From Pseudomonadota bacterium (lineage in GTDB: Bacteria; Desulfobacterota; Desulfobulbia; Desulfobulbales; SURF-16): a DNA stretch of 12,374 nt. Shown in pieces: positions 7,288-12,374 of this stretch (positions are counted from its first letter, which is position 1; every line of letters begins with the position of its first letter). A model generated the notes under the pieces. It made no database searches and was not told where the DNA came from. It saw only the letters and a program-made list of their open reading frames with translations. Position numbers and translations under genes: made by a program. The DNA lies in contig JAUVQZ010000067.1 of the NCBI GenBank assembly GCA_030597865.1, forward strand, positions 1-12,374. The letters are read 5' to 3'.

Positions 7288-8423
7288 AATGGCTTGCCAA
7301 ACGGCAGGGACAGGGCAATCTTCGCCGGTTGCGGCCCCTGGTCAGACCACTGGCAGGTGATCTCCATCTGGCAGGGAACAGCAGGCCCCTCATTGATTTT
7401 TCCTCCAACGATTATCTTGCCCTCTCCTGCCATGCCCAGGTCATTGCCACGGCTAGACAGTTTTTGGAGGAGCATGGGGCTGGCAGCGGCGCAGCCCGGC
7501 TGATGAGCGGCGATCTTGCCCTCCATCATCGGCTCGAAAAGGAGATTGCCCGTTTTAAGGGCCAGGAGGCCGCCCTGCTTTTCGGCAATGGCTATATGGC
7601 CAATACCGGCGTGATCCCCGCCCTCATGGGCCGCCATGATGTGATCTTTTCCGATAAACTCAACCATGCCTCCATTGTTGACGGCTCTCTGCTCTCCGGA
7701 GCGAGGCTGGTCCGATTCCGCCATAATGATATGGACCATCTCGCTGATCTGCTGGCCCGAAAGAGGGGCAGCGGCCAGGCCCTGATCGTGGTGGAGTCCC
7801 TCTACTCCATGGATGGCGATAAGGCGCCGCTGGCCGAACTTGTGGCCCTCAAGGAAAGACATAACTGCCTGCTGCTGGTTGATGAGGCCCATGCCACCGG
7901 CATTTTCGGGGCCACCGGTGCCGGGGTTGTTGAGGAGGCAGGGGTGGCTGATCAGGTTGATCTGGTCATGGGCACCTTTGGCAAGGCCCTGGGCAGTTAC
8001 GGGGCCTATGTGGCGGCACGACAGGGCTGGATTGATTTTCTTGTGAACCGGGCCCGCAGTTTTATCTATTCCACGGCATTGCCGCCGGCGGTGATTGGGG
8101 CCAGTTTGGGCGCCTTGCAGGTGGTTAGGGGAAATCCCGGCCTTGGTCAACAGCTTTTGGCCAGGGTGGAATTTTTTAAGAAGGCCCTGGCAAGCTATAA
8201 CCTGGAGGTGGAGTCGTCCACCCAGATTATGCCGCTTATGATCGGTGCCAGTGGGGCGGCTGTGGAAATGGCTGCTCAACTTGGCGAGGCGGGTTTTTTT
8301 GTGACTGCCGTGCGGCCGCCCACGGTGCCGGAAAACACGGCGCGTCTGCGGTTTTCAGTGACCCTGCACCAGGGTGAGGGTGATCTCTCCTCCCTTGCTG
8401 AGCAGGTCGCGGCCCTTGTTTGA
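7275..8423 (+). CDS. bioF: 8-amino-7-oxononanoate synthase
   Basis: PLP-dependent alpha-oxoamine synthase of 382 residues that condenses pimeloyl-ACP or pimeloyl-CoA with L-alanine to give 8-amino-7-oxononanoate, at the start of biotin ring assembly. Evidence includes DFSSNDYLAL (41-50), GSGAARLMSG (70-79), NHASIVDG (130-137) with the cofactor-stacking His131, the PLP-binding DEAHATG (203-209), and GTFGKALGSYGAY (233-245) with Schiff-base Lys237. The length is normal and the frame unbroken. ATG at 7275 overlaps the bioB end and has GCAGG just upstream. 2-amino-3-ketobutyrate CoA ligase (Kbl) is a related family, but coupling to bioB favours BioF. bioA, bioD, bioC and bioH are not visible after it; the downstream DNA is repeats and an insertion sequence. 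Confidence 0.93.
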   Translation: MDPLKWLAKRQGQGNLRRLRPLVRPLAGDLHLAGNSRPLIDFSSNDYLALSCHAQVIATARQFLEEHGAGSGAARLMSGDLALHHRLEKEIARFKGQEAALLFGNGYMANTGVIPALMGRHDVIFSDKLNHASIVDGSLLSGARLVRFRHNDMDHLADLLARKRGSGQALIVVESLYSMDGDKAPLAELVALKERHNCLLLVDEAHATGIFGATGAGVVEEAGVADQVDLVMGTFGKALGSYGAYVAARQGWIDFLVNRARSFIYSTALPPAVIGASLGALQVVRGNPGLGQQLLARVEFFKKALASYNLEVESSTQIMPLMIGASGAAVEMAAQLGEAGFFVTAVRPPTVPENTARLRFSVTLHQGEGDLSSLAEQVAALV

Positions 8424-8458
8424 TTTTTTTCCCTTTGAAGTTAGCTCTTTTTGACGTC

Positions 8459-8478
8459 ATTCCCGCGCAGGCGGGAAT
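8459..8478. repeat. REP-like palindrome
   Basis: ATTCCCGC (8459-8466) and GCGGGAAT (8471-8478) form a perfect 8-bp stem around GCAG, 35 bp after the bioF stop. The core GTCATTCCCGC..GCGGGAATC is a recurrent intergenic palindrome in many bacteria. It could also stabilise the 3' end of the bio mRNA. Confidence 0.65.
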
Positions 8479-8818
8479 CTGGGAGCTTGAGAGTTTCTCA
8501 TCCTATTTTTTCCGTATCCAGCACCCTGTTACTTTTCTTCGCCGCTTTGCCGCTGCTTGCCTGGCCAGTGAAACGGGCGAAGAAGAGTAACCAAAAGAAA
8601 GGGCAGCCCAATCGCCTGGCCTGTTTCACAGGTTCCCTGGTCGCAATTGAGCCAGGCGGGCGGCTGCGGAACTCGCGTAGTTTATGCCCGTAGTATGGGT
8701 GCTCAGACACTCCTCGGCTAGGCGCGATGGGCGAAAACAAAAGGTTCATCACGGGTCACCGTGGATCCTTAGGTCTTAGATTTTTTGACCTTCCCCATTC
8801 AGACCTGAACTGCCCCAA

Positions 8819-8890
8819 CCCTTCGACAAGCTCAGGGAACTCTCCTCTCCGGATAACCTCGGGCCTCCGCTCCCTGAGCTTGTCGAAGGG
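8819..8890. repeat. Perfect 20-bp inverted repeat (TTCGACAAGCTCAGG type)
   Basis: The left arm at 8819-8838 (CCCTTCGACAAGCTCAGGGA) is the exact reverse complement of the right arm at 8871-8890, with a 32-bp spacer. This sequence core recurs in many unrelated bacterial genomes, from memory. The spacer has no gene. As RNA it would form a long stable stem. Confidence 0.85.
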
Positions 8891-9019
8891 CTGCCCGCCT
8901 TGCCCGGCGGAAGGCGAGTGGTGCCGAAGGCCAGGGTTGTTGGGGGGGCTTTTCGCCCACTCCGCTGGCTCGGTTCCTCTTTAGACAAGAAGCAGCGAAG
9001 CGGTCGAAAAGGAACAAAA

Positions 9020-9050
9020 ACTAGTATTTAGATTCGTTAAAACATTTACA
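9020..9050. repeat. IS630 terminal inverted repeat, transposase 3' side
   Basis: Begins with ACTAGTAT and ends with ATTTACA. It pairs with 10238-10268 at roughly three quarters of positions. The CTAG includes the TA target duplication. Confidence 0.75.
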
Positions 9051-9052
9051 AA

Positions 9053-10192
9053 TTAAGCAATTTCAAGGTCAAATTTCTTCCAGCGGTGTACAACAGGAGC
9101 GGAATTAATTTCAGCAATACCTTTGAGGATACGCTCCTTGAGTTCTTCTTTGCTGGAAACTCGAATATGACGTAAAAAGCTGCGAGCCATTTTCGAAAAA
9201 GCAGTCTCAATTAAATTAAGCCATGAGCCATGTTTGGGAGTGTGAACATAGACAAAACGGCCAGGTCGTGATTTGAGATATTTCATGGTCTCTTTTGATA
9301 TATGCGAGGAATGATTATCTAAGACAACACGAACTGTACTCTCTTTAGGGTATGAATCATCCAGCTCCTTTAAGAGTTCGACAAATTCCCTGCTGCGATG
9401 TCGATCATGGACCTGAGCGATAATTTTACCGGTATGCAAATCAAGGGCAGCAAGAATGGAAACTGTGCCGAGTCTTTTGTATTCATAATCCCGCCCTACG
9501 CTTTTATGGCAGCCTGGTTTTGGCGGCAAGTCAGGAGCAACTGTGGAAAGAGCCTGGACTCCTGGCTTTTCATCGACTGACACTGTGATCATGCCGGGAT
9601 ATTCAGCATCAGCCGATTTATTATCGTTTTGAAGGTTAACTTCTTGGTAAACCATGAGCACATCCTGCATTTTTTGTTCAAAATCAGGGTCACGGCGCTC
9701 AAGGTAATATTTAATTTTGTGAGGACGTATTTCATTGGCAGATAGTATCCTCCAGATGGTTGCTTTAACCGCTTTTGCTAAACAGAGGTGCCCGGCAGGC
9801 GGCGCATTGGTTCGAGTATACTTAGCAAGTTCACTGTATGTCCAAAGTTCAGCAGCCAGCCCATAATCTTTAGGCTTCGTACAGGCAAGATTAACAACCC
9901 ATGTTTTTGCTGAGTCATCTATTTTGGGTTCAAAGGGTCTATGATAATAATCCTTAAGGCCTGCATCTGCCCCGGCAGCTAAGGCTTTATCTATGCATTT
10001 ATAAATGGTTGGGCGACTCACATTTACAAGTTGTTGGATTTGCAGAATCGGTATCTCGTCTGCATAATGCAACAACACATTGGCTCTCTGTATTTCACGC
10101 AGTGGAGCCTTGCGTGATTTGCTCAGTTGCTTGAGCATGCTGTGTTGCTCGCTTGTTAAATTAAGTTTGGCTCGTTTAGTTTTTCGTGCCAT
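9053..10192 (-). CDS. IS630-family transposase (DDE)
   Basis: A 379-residue transposase with an N-terminal helix-turn-helix (about residues 30-75, including ILQIQQLVNVSRPTIYKCI) and a C-terminal DDE catalytic domain. The triad is visible: D207 in VSVDEKPG, D292 in VVLDNHSSH, and E329 in HGSWLNLIETAFSKM, the IS630 hallmark. Family length is normal and the frame uninterrupted. I chose ATG at 10192 because GGAGG lies 5 nt upstream. The longer start at 10237 has no ribosome binding site, abuts the inverted repeat, and adds 15 residues. The domain order is complete, so activity is plausible. Confidence 0.94.
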   Translation of the reverse strand: MARKTKRAKLNLTSEQHSMLKQLSKSRKAPLREIQRANVLLHYADEIPILQIQQLVNVSRPTIYKCIDKALAAGADAGLKDYYHRPFEPKIDDSAKTWVVNLACTKPKDYGLAAELWTYSELAKYTRTNAPPAGHLCLAKAVKATIWRILSANEIRPHKIKYYLERRDPDFEQKMQDVLMVYQEVNLQNDNKSADAEYPGMITVSVDEKPGVQALSTVAPDLPPKPGCHKSVGRDYEYKRLGTVSILAALDLHTGKIIAQVHDRHRSREFVELLKELDDSYPKESTVRVVLDNHSSHISKETMKYLKSRPGRFVYVHTPKHGSWLNLIETAFSKMARSFLRHIRVSSKEELKERILKGIAEINSAPVVHRWKKFDLEIA

Positions 10193-10202
10193 GGCTACCT
10201 CC
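10193..10202 (-). promoter_or_regulatory. Ribosome binding site of the IS630 transposase
   Basis: Minus-strand GGAGG at 10202-10198 with a 5-nt spacer to ATG 10192. It fixes this start over the upstream ATGs at 10216 and 10237. Confidence 0.7.
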
Positions 10203-10237
10203 GCAGTTTTCTGCATTGTAGCCAATTGGTAATTCAT

Positions 10238-10268
10238 TGTAAATATTTTAGTGAAACCTCATACTAGT
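10238..10268. repeat. IS630 terminal inverted repeat, transposase 5' side
   Basis: The reverse complement starts ACTAGTAT and ends ATTTACA, matching the other end at 9020-9050. The outer CTAG carries the second TA copy at 10265-10266. Confidence 0.75.
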
Positions 10269-10322
10269 AACGAGAAAAGAGCCAATACAGGCAACAGCTT
10301 ACTTCGGTAACCCGTGTGAGCC

Positions 10323-10375
10323 AAAAAAAAGGGGAGATAATTGGTTTTTTCGTAACCAATTATCTCCCCTTTTTT
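10323..10375 (-). terminator. Strong rho-independent terminator for ettA
   Basis: A perfect 22-bp stem joins 10325-10346 and 10354-10375 around a 7-nt loop, with a core of GGGGAGATAATTGGTT. Read on the minus strand it is followed by a run of eight T (10330-10323), 60 bp after the ettA stop. Read on plus it ends in six T, so it could act in both directions. Confidence 0.88.
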
Positions 10376-10380
10376 AATCT

Positions 10381-10420
10381 GCCTACAGCCTACAGCCTAC
10401 AGCCTACAGCCTACAGCCTA
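10381..10420. repeat. Heptanucleotide tandem repeat (GCCTACA) x5.7
   Basis: Five perfect GCCTACA units followed by GCCTA, without a mismatch, between the terminator and the ettA stop. It is noncoding. Short 7-bp tandem arrays of this kind are subject to slippage. Confidence 0.95.
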
Positions 10421-10434
10421 TTGACAACTTTCAT

Positions 10435-12117
10435 CTATCTCGTCAAATGCCGGTACTTGATCCTATGCGGCTGGCAGGCCTCCTCACCAAGCCGTTTCTT
10501 GCGGTCCTCCTCATACTCGGTGTAGTTGCCGTCAAAGAAGTTGACCTGACTGTCTCCTTCAAAGGCCAGGATATGGGTGGCAATGCGGTCGAGGAACCAG
10601 CGATCATGGCTGATCACCACGACGCAGCCGCCGAAATTTTCCAGGGCCTCCTCCAGGGCGCGCAGGGTGTTGATGTCCAGGTCGTTGGTGGGCTCATCAA
10701 GGAGGATGATGTTGGCGCCTTCCTTGAGAATGCGGGCCAGATGGACCCGGTTGCGCTGGCCGCCGGAGAGCAGGCCCACCTTTTTTTGCTGCTGGCTGCC
10801 GGAGAAGTTGAAGCGGCCCACATAGGCCCGGGAGTTGACCTCGCGGTCGCCCAGGGTCAGGATATCCTGGCCTTCGGAGATAACCTCCCAGATGGTCTTT
10901 TCCGGGTCAAGGACATCGCGGGACTGGTCGACAAAGGCCAGTTTCACCGTGTCCCCCAGGGTAATGGCGCCGCTGTCAGGCTCTTCCTGGCCGGTGATCA
11001 TCTTAAAGAGGGTGGATTTACCGGCGCCGTTGGGACCGATGACCCCGATGATGCCGCCCGGCGGCAGGGAGAAGGTCATGTTCACCACCAGCAGCTTGTC
11101 GCCAAAGGCCTTGGTGACGTCTTTGGCCTCAATGGCAAGATTACCCAGACGGGGGCCGGGTGGAATGAAGATCTCCAGGTCCTTGATCCGGGTCTCCTGA
11201 TCCTGGTCCACCAATTGCTCATAGGACTTGATCCGGGCCTTGGATTTGGCATGTCGGCCCTTGGGGCTCATGCTGATCCATTCCAGCTCCCGCTTCAGGG
11301 TCTTTTGGCGGTCAGACTCCTGTTTTTCCTGCTGGGCCAGGCGCTTTTGTTTCTGGTCGAGCCAGGATGAGTAGTTGCCCTTCCAGGGGATACCCTTGCC
11401 CCGGTCCAGTTCAAGAATCCAGCCGGCGACATTGTCGAGGAAATAACGGTCATGGGTGACGGCAATGACCGTGCCCTCGTAGCGCTGGAGATGCTGCTCC
11501 AGCCAGCCCACTGTCTCGGCATCAAGGTGGTTGGTGGGCTCGTCAAGCAGCAGAATGTCCGGTTTTTGGAGGAGGAGGCGGCATAGCGCCACCCGGCGCC
11601 GTTCACCACCGGAAAGCACGTCGACCTTTGCATCACCGGGGGGGCAACGCAGGGCATCCATGGCCATGTCCAGGCGGGCATCAAGATCCCATGCCCCCTG
11701 GTGGTCGAGCTTTTCCTGGACCTCGCCCTGGCGGCTGATAAGGGCGTCCATCTCATCATCACTCATGGGCTCGGCAAATTTGTTGTTGATCTCGTTAAAC
11801 TCGGCGATCAGATCAACGGTCTCCTGTACCCCTTCCTCAACAATCTCCTTGACGGTCTTGCCCTCAGCCAGCTCAGGCTCCTGCTCCAGAAAACCCACGG
11901 TGAGGCCTGGGGAGATGGATGTCTCGCCCTGGAACTCCTTGTCTCGGCCGGCCAGAATGCGCAGCAGCGAACTCTTGCCCGAGCCGTTAAGGCCCAGGAC
12001 GCCGATCTTGGCCCCGTAAAAATAGGAGAGGTTGATATTCTCCAGGATGGGGGTTTTCTCGTAAAACTTGGAAACCTTGATCATGGAGTAGATGATCTTA
12101 TTGGGCTCGTCACTCAT
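10435..12117 (-). CDS. ettA: Energy-dependent translational throttle protein EttA (ABC-F ATPase)
   Basis: A soluble ABC-F protein of 560 residues (E. coli EttA has 555) that binds the ribosomal E site and gates the first elongation steps according to ATP/ADP levels. It has two ABC domains. The first has Walker A GLNGSGKSS (42-50), signature LSGGERRR (168-175) and Walker B DILLLDEPTNHLD with E193. The second has Walker A GPNGAGKST (361-369), LSGGQ (450-454) and Walker B IILLDEPTNDLD with E475. The arm (about 95-140), the basic interdomain linker (about 245-315), RYFLDNVAGWILELDRG and FIPPGPRLG are EttA-specific rather than Uup or YheS. ATG at 12117 has AGGAG 7-8 nt upstream. A TAGAAT hexamer at minus 12194-12189 may be a -10 box, with no good -35. 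The gene ends at a strong terminator. Confidence 0.97.
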   Translation of the reverse strand: MSDEPNKIIYSMIKVSKFYEKTPILENINLSYFYGAKIGVLGLNGSGKSSLLRILAGRDKEFQGETSISPGLTVGFLEQEPELAEGKTVKEIVEEGVQETVDLIAEFNEINNKFAEPMSDDEMDALISRQGEVQEKLDHQGAWDLDARLDMAMDALRCPPGDAKVDVLSGGERRRVALCRLLLQKPDILLLDEPTNHLDAETVGWLEQHLQRYEGTVIAVTHDRYFLDNVAGWILELDRGKGIPWKGNYSSWLDQKQKRLAQQEKQESDRQKTLKRELEWISMSPKGRHAKSKARIKSYEQLVDQDQETRIKDLEIFIPPGPRLGNLAIEAKDVTKAFGDKLLVVNMTFSLPPGGIIGVIGPNGAGKSTLFKMITGQEEPDSGAITLGDTVKLAFVDQSRDVLDPEKTIWEVISEGQDILTLGDREVNSRAYVGRFNFSGSQQQKKVGLLSGGQRNRVHLARILKEGANIILLDEPTNDLDINTLRALEEALENFGGCVVVISHDRWFLDRIATHILAFEGDSQVNFFDGNYTEYEEDRKKRLGEEACQPHRIKYRHLTR

Positions 12118-12254
12118 GGTATTCTCCTGCAGGTATATATCTTAATAGTTGGGCGGCCTGGGGCAGGCACGGAGTTTTTCAGGGGGTTATTCTAGCCGCG
12201 AATGGGCTGAAAAGGTATGAATTTTTCCAGTTTTTTGCTGGCAAGGGGAGATTG

Positions 12255-12374
12255 TTAAACCGGCCAGCACTGCACCTGGTTGCGGCCCCCCTCCTTGGCC
12301 GCATACAGGGCCTGGTCGGCCTTGTCGATGATGCCGGCCGTATCAGGGCCATGGCTTGGATAGAGGGCAATGCC
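12255..12374 (-). CDS. C-terminal end of a GGDEF-domain protein (diguanylate cyclase), partial
   Basis: The minus strand is open from the right edge to TAA at 12257-12255, giving 39 residues: GIALYPSHG, then DTAGIIDKADQALYAAKEGG, then RNQVQCWPV. This is the characteristic end of a GGDEF domain (GxAxYPxHG...ADxALYxAKxxGRN). Such enzymes make cyclic di-GMP from two GTP. The GGDEF motif, the inhibitory site and any sensor domain lie outside the window, so activity cannot be judged. It lies 137 bp upstream of ettA on the same strand. Confidence 0.85.
   Translation of the reverse strand, partial: GIALYPSHGPDTAGIIDKADQALYAAKEGGRNQVQCWPV

Larger units (their letters stand above)
8424..9021. repeat. 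Gene-free patchwork of dispersed repeats
   Basis: About 600 bp without a credible gene. From left to right it holds a T-run after bioF, a REP-like hairpin at 8459-8478, a segment around 8575-8700 of a kind that I recall as scattered through proteobacterial intergenic regions (translating to AKKSNQKKG on plus and SRPPGSIATREPVKQARRL on minus), and a perfect 20-bp inverted repeat at 8819-8890. A segment at 8981-9021 is a loose inverted match of 8526-8565. Short frames here encode low-complexity or palindrome-derived peptides (STSSGS, SLSKG) and lack ribosome binding sites. The identification as dispersed repeats rests on recall and on the palindromes. Confidence 0.6.
9022..10266 (-). mobile_element. 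IS630-family insertion sequence
   Basis: A single transposase gene is bounded by imperfect inverted ends. The 31-bp segments 9020-9050 and the reverse complement of 10238-10268 match at about 23-24 positions and share outer ACTAGTAT and inner ATTTACA. Both ends sit in CTAG: left AAC-TA-GTAT, right ATAC-TA-GTAA. Removing the element and one TA restores AACTAGTAACG, the TA duplication expected for IS630/Tc1-mariner transposition. Base composition is clearly more AT-rich than the neighbouring chromosomal genes, which supports a foreign origin. The transposase frame is intact, so the copy may be active or recent. Confidence 0.88.

Noticed and set aside
7209..8279. 356-codon minus-strand open frame antisense to bioF
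   Set aside because: Its His/Gly/Gln-rich translation is typical of an antisense shadow; bioF on plus has all catalytic motifs.
8498..8752. 84-codon minus-strand open frame in the repeat region
   Set aside because: Its peptide (SRPPGSIATREPVKQARRLG) looks like the translation of a dispersed intergenic repeat rather than a gene, and no start signal is visible.
10299..10310. TTAC-TTCG-GTAA mini hairpin
   Set aside because: Only a 4-bp stem, with no T-run or conserved context.
10381..10420. Possible CRISPR-like array
   Set aside because: The units are 7 bp with no spacers; it is a simple tandem repeat.
10447..11370. 307-codon plus-strand open frame antisense to ettA
   Set aside because: A shadow of the ABC domains; no motifs.

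Overview
The window looks like chromosomal DNA of an anaerobic deltaproteobacterium (Desulfobacterota, perhaps a Desulfobulbales-like sulfate reducer). This is an inference from the protein families and their style (EttA, PcnB, a CTTH-type BioB, a Cys-rich nitronate monooxygenase relative); nothing in the sequence fixes the taxon. Most of it is ordinary housekeeping sequence. I do not see a convincing undescribed multi-gene system.

Layout. Positions 1-1633 (minus) hold nearly all of rpsA (ribosomal protein S1), which runs off the left edge. A NUDIX hydrolase (1844-2284, minus) and a HAD-superfamily deoxyribonucleotidase-like protein (2579-3196, minus) follow. After a divergent intergenic region of about 430 bp come four plus-strand genes: a nitronate monooxygenase/FabK-like flavoprotein (3626-4588), poly(A) polymerase pcnB (4761-6086), and, after a hairpin-rich leader, the overlapping pair bioB-bioF (6364-8423). 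Positions 8424-9021 contain no credible gene and are a patchwork of dispersed palindromic repeats. Next to it sits an apparently intact IS630-family element (about 9022-10266, transposase on minus) with imperfect inverted ends and a TA duplication inside CTAG. A strong hairpin terminator and a 7-bp tandem repeat separate it from ettA (10435-12117, minus). The last 120 bases are the C-terminal end of a GGDEF (diguanylate cyclase) protein, entering from the right edge on the minus strand.

How the genes relate. Translation and RNA metabolism recur (rpsA, ettA, pcnB). BioF makes 8-amino-7-oxononanoate early in biotin synthesis and BioB performs the final sulfur insertion; the two are translationally coupled. 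No other biotin gene is visible, and the repeat and IS cluster directly after bioF may mark a breakpoint. The items most worth a second look are the cysteine pattern of BioB, the Cys-rich C-terminal segment of the flavoprotein, a possible alternative-pairing leader of rpsA, the bioB leader hairpins, and the repeat/IS cluster.
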